Source: Posidonia oceanica (Eukaryota > Streptophyta > Magnoliopsida > Alismatales > Posidoniaceae). From it: 64,000 bases of DNA. This document shows, one piece after another, positions 8,658-21,539 of the stretch. Position 1 is the first letter of the stretch. Every line of letters starts with the position of its first letter. The DNA is taken from NCBI GenBank assembly GCA_037176725.1, contig JAZBRS010000037.1:10558001-10622000 (forward strand), written 5' to 3'. Position numbers and translations under genes: made by a program. The notes beneath the pieces are model-generated. The model was not told the DNA's origin. It was given only the letters and a program-made list of their open reading frames with translations, and did no database searches.

Positions 8658-11600
8658 ATGGCCCAGTACGTTAGTGAGCCTTCCTTCACTCCTGTCATGG
8701 AGGGTGTTTCCGTTCCGGCCCCTCTGGTTGCTCCTTCTGTCCCTCTTGTTCCCCCTCCAACGCCAGGGTTTCCTCCTCTGACGTCTCTAGGTTCTCAGTA
8801 CGTCCCGGGACAGTGGCAAGCATCTCTTCCTCCAGATCCGGTCACCGAGTCTATCTTGACGACCGTTACCCGCGCTCCGGAGACGCTACTACCCCCTCCA
8901 TCCCAGGGATACGTCGCCTTTGGCATCCCTTCCACCGCTGCTGCGACTTTTTCCATAGAATCTTTTCCTCCCGGACAGTCTGTGTCCGTGCCCCTTGTTT
9001 CTCAACCCCCGCCGGCACTGCACTTCAGCATCCCCACTAGCGAGACGCCTGAGGCGCAGTACCAGCACCTGATGGAGCTTGCCCAGAGACTGCAGGGCAT
9101 GGCTCTATCAGTTCGTCCTTCTTCTGTTCCTGTCGTTCCTGAGGTTGCTTTGAGGCCAGTTCCTGCATTTCATGCATCGACCTCCACACCTCCGCCTCGA
9201 CCATCGTCTCAACTGCTCACGGTTCCGATGATGGGGGCCCGTTTACCGCCTCCTGCTGCACAACACTTAGCACAGCATGCTCCACTTCCTTCTGGTGGTC
9301 AGTCCTTTGGACCGGCTGGAGCCCAGTACCTCACTGGCTCGCTGTCTGGCACCCCGCTTGTACAGCAACTGGTGCTCCGTCATCCTACTCCTATCACAGC
9401 ACAACATGGCATCTACCCTTCTCCTCTGCATCAAGTCCAGCATCCTGCGTACACTCCTGCATACACAGTCCCCCAGCACGGATACGCCGGCCATCCTGTT
9501 GCTCCACCAGGCGACGCTATGGTAGATCCGGAGGAGCACTTAGGTGCGACCCATTCGGCGTATATGCTCGCTACCCCTGCTGATCCCTCTCCTACAGCAG
9601 CAATTCTAGACCCCATCAATAACCGGATGGACGTCTTGGAGAAGGCACTACGACTAGTGCAGGGTACTGAGCACCAGACCTACCAGTTCCGGGACCTCTG
9701 CTGCTTTCCAGAGGCGGTACTCCCTCCGAAGTTCAAAATCCCGGACTTCGAGAAATATAATGGTAGGGGCTGCCCCGTAGCACACCTGAAGGCGTATTAC
9801 GGTGATCTCGCTCAGCTCCAGGCTGACGAGAGGTTGCTGATCCGCCTGTTCCAGAAGAGTTTGACTGGGCCGGCACTCAAGTGGTTCACATCGCTTGATA
9901 TGTCAGCCATCAAGACTTGGAACGACCTCAGTCAGGCGTTCCTGGAACAATACTCCTTCAACCTCGATCTAGTCCCAAAGAGGGCGGACTTGATCGCAAT
10001 CAAGCAGAATTCTGGCGAGCCGTTCGGGGAGTACGTCGGCCGCTGGCACGCCCTTGCCTCTTAGGTTCGAGATAGACCCTCTGACGAGGAATCTATCGAG
10101 ATCGTTATCAAAGGGGCACAGCCGTCTCTCGGAGCTCTGCTTAGCATCCAACCAGTCACTACTTTTGCGGCACTCATCAGAGCTGGAGTGCGCGTAGAGT
10201 GTTCTTTGCGGAGTGGCAACTTCCCGGCTCTCTCTGCGTTCGCTAAGCAGGCAGTGATCAGCAGTAACAGTGCCAACAGCAGCGCCCCCAACAACAACAA
10301 CAGCGGCAACAGCAACAACCGCCCGAAGAGGAAGGATTCGCCGAAAACCGCTGTTGCATTCGTCGACTCTCCTGCTGTGCCTGTTCGCTTGCCATCCCGG
10401 CCTGCCCCAACTCAGATGGTGTATGCTCCTGCACCTAGGAATCCACACACACCACACATCACTACCACCGCTAGACCGGTCTATCCTGCCGCACCGGTTC
10501 AGCAAGGCTCATACCAGAGGCAAAGAAGGCCACCCACTGAGAAGCGGAGATTCACCCCACTGGTGGAACCGCTCACGGTCATCTTGCCAAAGGTTGCATC
10601 GCTCCTGAAGTTCCCGGAGGTTCGTCCGCCGCCAAGTCCTCTGCCGCATTGGTTTAGGCCGGACCTCTTCTGCAATTTCCATCGAAGCGCCGGGCATTCG
10701 ACGGACAATTGCTACTCCCTGCAGAACGCTATTCAGGACTTGATCGAATCGGGAACGATTGTGATCGACACGCACGAGGCATCCACTCAAGCACACACAC
10801 ATGCATCTGCACATTCAGCTGTTCCCCCTCATTCTGGCATCATCCGCCAACCCCTACCGGAGCACTCTTATCCGGGAGGGGCGGGAACCTCAGGCATCCA
10901 TTCTGTCTTTCCTTCTGGGCCTGCTACCTCCGTGGGGGACCCTTCCGATCTCATCTCTGATATTTCTGAACCTTTCCCAGTCAGTCTCTATCTCGCGGCA
11001 GTTGCCGGCTCCGAGTCGGGAATTCACTTGATCCGACCGCGTGCCAGGCCGGAGCGCCCTCTCGCATCTCCCACCATGCTTCCTCAGGCTCAATCCCCTG
11101 TGCACCTTCTAGCTAAGGCCCAGCCTAGTTCCCCCATCCACCTCTTAGGGCAACCTCAGCTACACCTTCTAGGCAGGCCTCAACCTGCCCCAGCCTTCCC
11201 ACCCCAACAACCATACCCTTTAGACGGACCGCAACACCCAATAGGTCCCCCTGTAACCTCTCCTGTGCTCGCAGCACGTGCTCCGGTGGTTATTGACTTA
11301 ACCCTGGACACCCATCGCGTCCCTTACAGCTACGCCACAGAAATGTGCGCGGAAGTAACGCGATCGGGGAGGGTTTACAGGCCCCCAACACCGGCAATTA
11401 GGCCAACTCACCCTGGACCTGTTATGCCCCCACCCTCTAGCCAACCCATAGCAGATCCAACTCCAGACCGGCCTGTAGCTAGCCAAATCCCTGCCCAACC
11501 TGTAGTAACCCAGCTTCCTGCCACTACCCCCTTAGAGCTTGCCCAACCAACCCTCTCCCCTTGCCAAAAAGAGCCAACCCAAGGCAGACTTGACCTCCCA

Positions 11601-13563
11601 GCTTAAGAAGGTCAAAGCTGACATTTCCATCTAGGACCTAATCCACACCTCTGCCGAACACCGCGAGGCTTTTCTTCGTGTGTTCCAGGCCGCCCGTGTG
11701 TCCTAATCTATTGAGCCTTCAGCCTTGGAGAGCATGGTTGGGTTGATTGCAGAGCCCCAGGTCATCTCTTTTACGAGTAATGAGCTGCCTCCGGCGGGGA
11801 TTAATCATAACCAGCCCCTATTCGTCACGGTGCAGTTCAAAAACTTTCACATTCCCCTAACGCTGGTTGATAATGGGTTAGGCCTTAACGTCTACCCCTT
11901 GCGTACTGCAACCAAGCTCGGATTCAAAGCCGAGGACATCACGCCAGCCGTGAAGGGAATGACAGCTTTTTGACAACACACACCATGACGCTTTGGGGGT
12001 TCTGATTATTCCTCTCGCTATTGGCCCGGTCGTCTTCGATGTAGAATTCTATGTCGTCGACTTGAAGCCCAACTTCAATCTTCTGCTTGGGCGCCCTTGG
12101 CTCCACAAGCATCAGGTCCTTCCTTCGACCCTCCATCGAATGATAAAGTACCGTCGCAGTGATGATGTCGTTGTCGTCGTGGCAGAGAACTTTGAGAAGG
12201 AGCGGATCGAAGCAGTCTCCCCCGTGTCTTCGCAACCTATCCCGTTTGACCCCGAGACTTCTGAAGCCCTATATCGCGTTAATCGGTGCGAGCCGGTTAA
12301 CTTCATTCCTGATCTTGAACGTGTCAACTCCTTGACCGTTCACAGCAACTCCTTTCGAATGGTCGAGAATGTATGTCACAGGTGGGGTTACATAAAGGGT
12401 ACGCCGCTCGGGCGTCACGGCCAGGGGATCGCAGAGCCGATCGTAGCAGTGGAGCGGAGGAAATCTGAAGGCCTCGGCTACGAACCAAAGCTCAGCGAAG
12501 ATCACTGCTTCCAGCTCAAGGACCATGAACCAGCCATTCCCAGAGACCTCACTAACTTTACCAGTGCAGGAATCCTGGGATCGACCGATGATCAAGCCGC
12601 GACGTCGACAGAGGATTGGGTGTGTGTTGAGGACTACTACTCGGATGAGGAGCAGTCTGGCACAACAGAGGCAGTCCCCACCGGCACAGCAGAAACAGTA
12701 ATCAGAGCAGAGGCCACACAGTCAGTTTATTCAGCTCTCCCTCTGGCAGATACAGCAAGCAGCTCAACAGGCCCTGTGGCAGAACTAGCAAGTTCCCACT
12801 CTTTTGCAACCACATCTGCATCTCAAGAACAGACAGCAGCAGCGCAGGAGTCCGAGACACTCCTTCTGGCAGAACCAAGCATGCTACCAGCGGTCACAGT
12901 CACACCAGTGCCACTGTCACTCTCTCTGGAGCGGCAGTTAATCAACTCAGTCAACAGCGCGGCTCAGCCCGCTTCAGCAGTACCATCTCCAGGAATGCAG
13001 CCGACGCAGTCCGCTTCGCATCCTCCTGACAACCAGCAGCAGCTCTCATGGCAAGACCCCATGGCGTCAGAGGCTGCACTCTCTCAGTTACGGCTCGATA
13101 CAAAAGGCCAACTGAGCACTACACTCTCCGGGCCCTTGAGCCCTCCGAAGAGCACCCCAGCTTACTCTCCAACAGTGACCCTGGCAGCTTATCCATCTGT
13201 GGCACCGCTGATCTGTCTATTTGGGCCTTCTACATCGGAGTTGCCGCCATCGAGCGCGCCCGTGAACCAGATCATGCAGATTCCAAGGGCACCGATCCGT
13301 CTTGCAGCCGGGCCAGTGCCGCAGGCCCCCGGCGCCTACTACGTCGACTCCCCCTTAGACGAAGAAGGAGTGGCGATAGAAGCCCAGGTCGATTCTTGGA
13401 TGTCCGACTTAGAGCTACTTTATCAAGAACAAATCAAGTCGATAGCAAAAGACCAGGCAGAGCATCGAGCCGCAGAAAGGAAAGGGAAAGCCGTGGTCAC
13501 AGACCCTCCTCTGCAAGAAGACCATGCCTCTATCATGGTCCTGGAAGAAGACTCAGCAGCGCC
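8658..13563 (+). pseudogene. gag-pro: gag-protease and N-terminal part of the linker, element A (broken)
   Basis: This codes for the structural Gag protein and the aspartic protease. The frame opens at 8586, but the ATG at 8658 (MAQYVSEPSF) is the first one shared with B. Order: Pro/Gln-rich N-terminus (about 350 residues); retrotransposon Gag core from about residue 358 (KFKIPDFEKYNGRG); a C-x2-H-x3-GH-x4-C zinc knuckle near residue 671; protease near residue 1070 with DNGLGLNV (DNGSGLNV in B) and LLLGRPWLHKH; then an acidic Ser/Ala/Pro-rich linker.

Breaks relative to B: TAG at 10062 (Gln position), TAG at 11632 (Trp), TAA at 11704 (Gln), a +1 shift near 11560, and a +1 in a T run at 11966-11970. 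The three nonsense changes are C/G-to-T/A transitions. The frame ends at the insertion point of B and resumes at 41183. Confidence 0.88.
13559..13563. repeat. Target site duplication of element B, left copy (GCGCC)
   Basis: GCGCC directly precedes the B LTR and is repeated at 41178-41182 after the other LTR. Dropping B and one copy restores the A linker reading frame, continuing into PDSPRPDELITL, the same sequence as in B. Confidence 0.93.
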
Positions 13564-16500
13564 TGTAGCGATCCCGATCGGAACCAGGCTCGCTAATATA
13601 GCGGCGATTGAGATCCGAGGAAGAGGCTCAACTCGAAAACACTTGAAATCGAGGAGAAAAAGGAAAGATAAGACAAATCAGAGTCGCCACCACGTCTATT
13701 AACGGAAGACGAGGAAAACCGAGGGAATGCACGAATTAACGCACAAAATCGAGCAAGAAATGCAAAACAAAGCAATGCAAAGGAAAACAAATGCAAATAA
13801 ATGCAAATGAGATGACTCTAGCCTAGGATAAGGGCAGTACGGTCATTGCAGGCCAGAAGACAGGGTAAGGACTCCTGTTACGTGCGGGGAAGGTGTTAGG
13901 CACCCCTGACACGCCCGAGAATCGGTCTTTCTAGGCTTACGCTCGCATACGCAAGGAAATGCAGGATTGAATGCCTATGTGCCTATAAATGCCTGAATGA
14001 ATGCTCAAGGTGTGCTCTAAGTGGGAAGAAACAAAGCAAGAAAGTAAACGTGCTCTCTAAATGCTCAGCTACGCTGCCCGTGTTCCGAATTAGGCGAAAC
14101 CTAGCTCGTGAGAACTCCAGGCAGTAAGCATCACAGCCCTATATGCAAATGCAGGCGAGAAAACAAAACGACGGAGAAACCATGCAATGCAATCGACATG
14201 CAGGGGAAAACGGCGTAAAACACGCAAAACGAGACGAGAAAAGAGCGACGCACGCAAAACGAAGCAAGAGGACAAAACCGGCACGCAAAACAGGCGAAAA
14301 AGCAAGACAACACGCAAAACGAGACAAGAGAGCAAAGAGGCACGCAAAACGGTGCAAAATACGCAAAACGAGGCGAGAAATGAGCAAGGCACGCAAAATG
14401 ATGCAAGAGAGCGAAAACGGCGCGTAAAACGAGCGAGAAAGCAAGACAGCACGCAAAACAAGGCAAGAAAACAGGTGGGCACGCAAAACGGTGCCAAAAT
14501 AGGGGCGGGCACGCGAAACGGTGCCAAAACAGCGAAGGAAAAACCTCGGAAAAGCCATGCAAATGCAAGAATGCAGAGAAAGATCAGAAGAGGCCAAAGT
14601 GGAGACAAAACAACGTGTGTGTAAGAACAGACGTTGTTTAGGGCCACTCAGAGTAGGTGTGAAGACCTATAGAGGGGAGAGTGTGCAAACGGAGGGATTA
14701 CCACCTCTTTGCGACTGTTTCCCACTAAACCGTTCCACGGTGTGTCTCGCATGCTGCCCAAAGCTCGCGATGCGATCGGATCGTGGAAAAGGGGGAAGAA
14801 AGTCACATAAAGTGGCAAATCCAGGGAGAACACAACACAAAACACACAGGAATACGCGAAACGGAGATTGGAAGATACAAGCAGAAAGGGGAAGTCCTAT
14901 TCTACATGCTCAAAGAGACAGAAAGCGAAAACAAGGAAAACTGTGCAAATGGCATGCAAATGAATGCAATGCAGGGGTTCAGGAGGACATACCTGGAGAT
15001 CCGGGAGCCTAATCTGAAATCTGTCTGGTCCATGCTGAAGAGCGCTTCGCTGCGGCCGCCTGGGCAGCTTACTTGAGAAGATCCAACGGCCGGATTGAAA
15101 GATAACGCAGCTTCAAGGCAGAAGGGCCAGAACAGGGGAGAAGAGCAGATCTAGGTGTTCAGGAGGTCCTAGGGATGTGCAAAAGGTCCTCCCAAGTGAA
15201 AGGGAGCTAAAAGTGCTTAGTGTGTGCAAAAGATGCTAAAATGCAAGACTAGATGAGTGCAGGATGCATGCAAAATCAAGAGGAAGCAAAGAAAAGAAAC
15301 TGGGAAAGACCAGGATTTCAGAAAGCATTTTGAAAAAGAAAGGGGCTAAAAATGCAAATTTCCCAAAAAACAGGGGTCCATGGGAAAGGGTTTTTGAAAA
15401 CAGGAGAAAGCAGGGCTTCGTTTTGTAGAAAACTAGGCTCAGAAGGCTGTTTCAAAAAGAGGGTATGCTTTGGAAGAAGTTTTAAAAGCAGAAATGGATC
15501 AGAAAGTAATTTTAAGAAAACTAGGGTCTAAAATGCAAATTTTCCAGAAAACAAGGTTCCAGGGAGTCTGGGAATACTAGTGGAGGGTCTGTATGAAATC
15601 TGGTAAGCATTGGAGCTAAAATGCAACCTAGGGGCAAAATGGTCTTTTCACATGATTTTTTAAAAGGTGCAGGGACCTATGTGTAATTTTGAAATCATGC
15701 AGGGGCTGAAAATGCAATTTAGTATGGAAAACATGCACTGAAAAATAAAGGGCAGGACCACAGTGTAATTTTTGAAAAAGGCAGGGTTGAAAATGCAATT
15801 TAATAAGCTAAATTATATGTAACACAGTTACTGTCCATTTAAAATGGACCTAACTGCAAAAATGCAAAACCAGAAGGGCAAAAGTGCAATGCATCAACCA
15901 AAAATTAAAATTAAAGCCTAAGTTGCTACAGTGCAATGGATCTACATGCAAAAACAATAAATTACAGGGACTCAGACTGCAATATTATATGGTAAAAATG
16001 ATGCATTTAAATGATCTGATTTAATGCAGGACCTATGTGCAATAAATGAAAGCAGAGGGGCTAAACTTAAACTTTTTATAACTAAAAGGCACAGTAACAG
16101 GACTAAAAAGCGAATACTGAAAAACATAAATAAAAGCTGCAATTTGGCATAGTTCTTAATTGAAAACTAAGCAGAATAAACAGCAGGAGGACTGAAGCGC
16201 AAAAATTAAAAAACTTAAGGTAGATATGCAATATTTACATCTAAAACTATACTAAGAAAAATAAATGCACAGTGCCGATCGTCGACGGCGACGAGCACTG
16301 TAGCATAAAGCTTCCAGAGCTCGTGGCCGCCGACAGGGGAGGCTGAGGAGGCGCGGGACTGGCGGAGGACGTGGCCGGCGACTGTCCGGAGCTCTGAGAA
16401 CCGTCGGGAGACCTTTCAGCTGATCGGAGCGTCCGGAGGATCAGCAGCCGGCGCCGGAGAAGGAGAACTGTCCGGCGAACTGCAACTGCGTCTGGGACGC

Positions 16501-19466
16501 CGAGAACTCGGTTCTGACTGGCGGAGAAGCAGCAGGAGGAGGAGAGAGAGAGAGGGGAAGCGAGAAGTACCTGCAGTGGCGCCTGGTGCGTCCCCCCGAC
16601 CTCAGCAGTGTCGGAGGTGGCCGGTGGAGGCCGTCCGGTCGCAGCAGTGGTCCTCGGGCGCTCACGGAGATTGGGATCTACTCAGGAGGTGCTTCTGGTG
16701 CTTCCTGGGCGATTGGACGCGAGCTTCGAAGCTCGGAGAGGAATCCGGCGTTTTTGGGTCCAGCGATGACTGTCGGAGACCGGGGAGGGTGTCTGCTGCT
16801 CCTTAGGCTGGATGGAGTGCTCCGATGGGTTGCTGGGATGCTGGCGATGGAGTTTGGATGCTTGGAGAGGGTTTCTGGTGCGAGTGGAGGGAATTTGAGG
16901 TCTGGGTCGATTTCTGACAGAAACAAGGTTAGGTGTTTGAAGTGGAGTTTAAGGTCTGTGGTGGATGGTTTGGTTCGAGGCCGGGGGCTTTGGAAAGGTG
17001 GAGGTCTGGTGAGTAGCTGGGCGAAGTTTGGGAGGAAGCTGCGGGCTGTGGTGAAGGGAATTGCCGGAGGGAAGGAGTTGGGTTTCAGGTCTGGTGTTCA
17101 AGGTGTTTCTGGGAGATTTCAGGTGGTTTCGTGGGGTGGAATGGCTGGGAAATGCTGGAGGAAGAAGGTCAGGTGTTGGGTGAGATTTAGGAAGCAATGG
17201 GGAGAAGTGTGGAGGCTTGGAGTGGTGCTGGGTTACTGGAACAGAAGGAGGAGGATTTGCTGAACTTAGAGAAGGAAAAAAGAATGCTTCTGGTGTGGGA
17301 ATGCTCTGGAATGGAGACCTCTCTCCGGGATGTCGAAGACTCTCAAGCTCTGCTCTCTCTTCTCACTCTCTTCTCTGGTATTCGAAGGTGAAGAGATGGA
17401 GGAAGGAGGGTGCTCAGGTGGAGGAAGATCTCTGGATTTCGGTCTCTCTCAGGTTGGGTACTCTCTGATTGCTCTCTCTTGCTCGCTCTCACTGCCAATT
17501 GAAGGTCGACTCCTCTTCTTCTTTGAAGGAAGGACGGGAAGCTTAAAAATGAGGAGGAGGAGACTGCTGGGCGCGAGCCAGTGGTTTGAATTCCACCGGC
17601 GTCACTGCAGCTGAAGGGACCAGCAGCCGGCGAGATGACAGGCACTTGATGCCTCCCGGAATCGATGCTGAGATAGAAGAGAGGCGGCGAGTTCTGTAGA
17701 CGATAAGATGGAGGCTTGAATTTGAACAAAAGAGGGAATGCTGTAGCCGCGAGCTCGCGGGAAGAAAATCCGGTGGAGAAAAACACAGAGGAGGAGAGGA
17801 AGAAGAAGGAGGAGAGGGAAGCGGGCCGGACTGCTGCGGGTCGAGAAAAAAAGGAAGAAAAAAAGGAAAAAAGAAGAAACGGGCCGGATTGAGCCCAGTA
17901 AGGAAAGAAAGAAAGAAAGAAAGAAGGAAGGGAGAAAGAGAGGGTAGAATGGGGAAATAAAATAGGTGAAAATAAATTAAAAATAAATAAAAATATTAGA
18001 AGAGTTTTGCTGTAGATTAGGATTTTAATTAGGATTTTTAATGGTTATTTTGAGTTGGTTAATGTGTTTTGGGCTTGATTAGGGTTTTAGGGTTTTGGTT
18101 TTGTTACTAATTGGTTTTCACTTGATTAAATGTTGGTTAAACCTTTTTTTAAATTGTTTTAAAAATTGTATTTCCCTTGTTGGACACTTAGGATGTTAAT
18201 TAGGATTTTTTAGGATTTATTTTCCCATTAATCAGGATGTTTTTTAGATTTTTAAGTTGTAGTCTTGTTAAGGTTTTTCTTTCTTAAGTCTTTTAAGTTG
18301 TGTTTTGATTTTTATTTTGTTGATTTTTCTTGAAGTTTTTAGTTGGATTTTTCTGGTTTGATGGGGTGTTTTTTAGGCTTTTCAGATGTGTTTTTCTTTT
18401 CTTTTTTAATTAAGTTTTTAACTTGTTTTTCTTATGTTTATTAAGTTAAGTCTTTTGCCTTTTTTAATTACTTGTTTTAGTGTTTGATTTTTTTAATTCT
18501 TTTTTTTGGGTTTGTTTTTTAATTCTTCTGATGGGTTTTTACCTTTGGTGGGTTTTGATTTTATTTTAGCTTTTTCCTTGATTTTTCAGTGTTTTCTTTT
18601 GATTTGTTTTGCATTTTTTAGTTTGCATGTTTGGTTTTCTTTTTGGCTTGCTTAAGTTAAGTTTAAGTTGTTAATTGCTTGTTTAACATTTTTTAATTGT
18701 TTTTCTTAGGGTTCTGATTTGTTTCTTTTGTGTTTTGAGGTTTTGCAGATTTTTATGGGTTTTTGTGGATTTTTGCAAGAGGGAGAAAAGGAAAAGAGAA
18801 GGAAGAAAGAAATGGAAAAAAAAGAGGGAGATAAAAGGAAAAAGATAGGTTGGAGGAAAATGATTTTTAAAAATTCAGAAAAAGTGTTAAAAATAAAGTA
18901 AAAATAGGGATAAGATAGAGGAGGGATAGAAGCACAGAGGGGGCCCACAGCCAGACCAGAAAAAGGATAAGAAAGGGATGAAAAGAGAGATGATAATCAG
19001 GAGAGAGAGAGAGGAGAGAGAAAATGATAATCCCGGAGAGAGAAAAGGATAATTTGGGTGAGAGAGGGTCTTAATGGTCTTGGAATGGGGTAAGAATTGG
19101 TGAGTGGGTAGTTTAGGATTTGGAGTCTTGGGTCTGAAGTTTTGGTTTGATTTTAAGGGGGTTTTGGAGGGGTTTCAAGGTGTAGAAAAAGGGTAGTTTC
19201 ACCTAGGTTTCCTAGGGTTTTCAAGGATGGGTCAGGTTTGGAAATTTCTAGGTTTCTAGGTAGGGTTGTTGAGTGGATAGTGGTGGATTTTCCTATGGAT
19301 TTTGGTTAGGTTTTGAGGTTGGGAAGGGGGGTAAAGGTTTAGGTCAAAATGGGCTGTTTTTGAAGGGTAGAGAGGAGGATTAGGGTTAGGGTTTTGGTTG
19401 GGGTTTGATCCAGCAATAACCAGGAGGGCTCCAAGGGTCCAAGCCTACCAAGATGGGGTGTCAACA
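13564..19466 (-). repeat. 3' LTR of element B (5,903 bp)
   Basis: Reads TGTAGCGATC at its left edge and GGTGTCAACA at its right edge on the plus strand, i.e. TGTTGACACC...GATCGCTACA in sense. It pairs with 35281-41177. Visible differences include about 12 bp near 17470 absent from the other copy, a GAAA unit near 17915, and GA units near 19000. The internal zones match the A LTR in order: PBS-like relic, U5-like block, TTTTGCGTGC repeats, TTGCAT block, GC-rich block, A-rich block (sense), CT/GA tracts. Confidence 0.95.
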
Positions 19467-19534
19467 GATGCCCCTCCCTGAGCGAGGGCAAGCGGAGGGC
19501 GGCCGCTGCTCAGGGTTGACAAGACACCCCATCT
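19451..19534 (-). repeat. Inverted repeat bracketing the PPT and 3' LTR boundary of B
   Basis: Outer arms AGATGGGGTGTC (19451-19462, inside the LTR) and GACACCCCATCT (19523-19534) are perfectly complementary. Inner arms CCCTGAGC (19476-19483) and GCTCAGGG (19508-19515) are also perfect. The PPT lies between outer and inner left arms. The same arrangement is present in A (47914-47997) and D (60884-60965). Confidence 0.85.
19467..19479 (-). other. Polypurine tract of element B
   Basis: In sense this is AGGGAGGGGCATC immediately 5' of the 3' LTR, the expected plus-strand primer site. It is identical in A (47969-47981) and D (60899-60911). Confidence 0.8.
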
Positions 19535-20052
19535 GACCGGCGGGAGTAATGGGTTGCTATGGGCGTGAGCTACTTATTCGGTGGATGCACCGAAGATCGT
19601 AGCCCGTTGCCGCAATGCAAGATGCCAGTGCAGATGGATGCTGTGCTGTGTGTATGTATGCTGATGCGAGTGCAATGCAAGAGTTAGTATAAAAGTTAGT
19701 GCAGCTATAAGAAAATGCCGATGCTGTGCGAGTGCAAGTAATGCTGATGATGCTAAAGTGATATGCAGTGCTAGCTAAGAAAGTGCTGAGATGATGCAAA
19801 GAAAATGATAAAAAGGCGCGATGTGGTGCGAATGTCCGGCAGGGAGGCCAGACTTGCACGACAAAGTGAAGGAAAACAGAGTGCAGCTGGTCCCCGCCCG
19901 AGGAGCAAGCTAGCAGGGAGAAGAGAAAAGGGGCGCGAGGGGAGAGAGGCCAACTCTCCTATCGCAGGAAAGGGGGTGTGTGACTCCATCTTCCTGGGAC
20001 AAGGTCACGCCGAAAAGGAGAAAAAAAATGATAAGGTGACGGGCTTATCGTC
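19535..20052 (-). other. Conserved non-coding 3' region of B between PPT and arrays
   Basis: About 0.5 kb that aligns with A (47411-47913) and D (60966-61454). Shared landmarks include GTGAGCTACTTATTCGG, TTGCCGCAATGCAAGATGC, GGCAGGGAGGCCAGACTTG and CTTCCTGGGACAAGGTCACG. No conserved ORF is seen. Confidence 0.6.
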
Positions 20053-20455
20053 CGGATAGTTTACGGTCCTATCAACCGGGAGTGACAGTTTACGGACCTG
20101 TCAACCGGAGCAGTTGTGAGTGATAGTTACTGGATATCAGCCGTATAACATGGTTGTGGGTGATAGTTTAGGAGTATCAGCCTAACGACAGTTTACGGTC
20201 CTGTCAACCGGTGGATAGTTTACAGACCTATCAACTGGAGGATAGTTTACAGACCTATCAACTGGAAACCACAAACCATGAGTGATAGTTACTGGATATC
20301 AGCCGTATAACACAACTGCGGGCCGACCATGGATCGACCAGAAGATAGTTTAGGATTATCAGCCTGAGATAGTTTCGGATATCAGCCTAGCACGAGTGAT
20401 TGATAGATTGATAGTTTCGGATATCAGCCTAGCACGAGTGATTGATTGATTGATA
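20053..20455 (-). repeat. Hairpin-unit tandem array of B
   Basis: Units of about 22-32 bp, each with a short inverted repeat (GATAG...CTATC, GACAG...CTGTC or GATA...TATC) followed by CAACTGG, CAACCGG, CAGCCTG or CAGCCGTATAAC. Paired substitutions keep the arms complementary. The array is shorter and more irregular than in A or D. Confidence 0.8.
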
Positions 20456-21260
20456 AGAGGGGGCGAGATCATGATGAGAATGATAAGATATCGGACTTAT
20501 CGGCCGGCAAAGAGGGGATGAGGTAATGATGAGAAGTTGATTTAAAGAGGGGGATGAGATCATGATGAGAAACTAATCTAAAGAGGGGGATGAGATCATG
20601 ATGAGAAATTAAACTAAAGAGGGGGATGAGGTAATGATGAGAAGTTAAACTAAAGAGGGGGATGAGATCATGATGAGGATTTAAACTAAAGAAGGGGATG
20701 AGGTCATGATGAGGGTTTAAACTAAAGAGGGGGATGAGATCATGATGAGAAATTAAACTAAAGAGGGGGATGAGATCATGATGAGAAACTAATCTAAAGA
20801 GGGGGATGAGATCATGATGAGAAACTAAACTAAAGAGGGGGATGAGGTCATGATGAGAAACTAATCTAAAGAGGGGGATGAGATCATGATGAGAATTAAT
20901 CTAAAGAGGGGGATGAGATCATGATGAGAAATTAATCTAAAGAGGGGGATGAGATCATGATGAGAAATTAATCTAAAGAGGGGGATGAGATCATGATGAG
21001 AAATTAATCTAAAGAGGGGGGTGAGATCATGATGAGAAACTAATCTAAAGAGGGGGATGAGATCATGATGAGAATTTAAACTAAAGAGGGGGATGAGATC
21101 ATGATGAGAAATTAAACTAAAGAGGGGGATGAGATCATGATGAGAAACTAATCTAAAGAGGGGGATGAGATCATGATGAGAAACTAATCTAAAGAGGGGG
21201 ATGAGATCATGATGAGAAATTAATCTAAAGAGGGGGATGAGATCATGATGAGAAGTGTTG
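20456..21260 (-). repeat. 36-bp tandem array of B
   Basis: About twenty units with core AAAGAGGGGGATGAGATC followed by ATGATGAGAA and a variable 8-bp tail (ATTAATCT, ACTAATCT, ATTAAACT). The core contains the palindrome ATCATGAT. Because 36 is divisible by three, one sense frame stays open (20861-21292), but equivalent frames in A and D differ, so it is not treated as coding. Confidence 0.88.
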
Positions 21261-21447
21261 ATTGATAAGATATCGGACTTATCGGCCGGCAAAGAAGGGG
21301 TAAGGGAATGATGAGAGTGATAAGATATCGGACTTATCGGCCGGCAAAGAAGGGGTAAGGGAATGATGAGAAGAAATCATCCCATGACGCCAAGAACGTC
21401 ATAGGGGAAAGAGGGAAAGAATGATACCAAGGGGCGATCAAAAGATG

Positions 21448-21474
21448 CCCCTGGTGTCGGGATGACACCAGGGG
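21448..21474 (-). repeat. Perfect 11-bp stem-loop of B, copy 1
   Basis: Arms CCCCTGGTGTC (21448-21458) and GACACCAGGGG (21464-21474) with a 5-nt loop. An upstream GATACCAAGGGGC segment (21423-21435) can pair with the first arm instead. The hairpin is conserved in A (45803-45829) and nearly so in D (63007-63032). Confidence 0.8.
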
Positions 21475-21539
21475 TTGGCCTGCGCGTCCTTGGCATCGAA
21501 AGCAGAGAGTGATGACAAGAGTGTCGTGCTTGTCAGACG

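Noticed and set aside
20456..21260. CRISPR-like array
   Set aside because: Units are head-to-tail tandem repeats with no unique spacers and lie in a plant retrotransposon 3' region.
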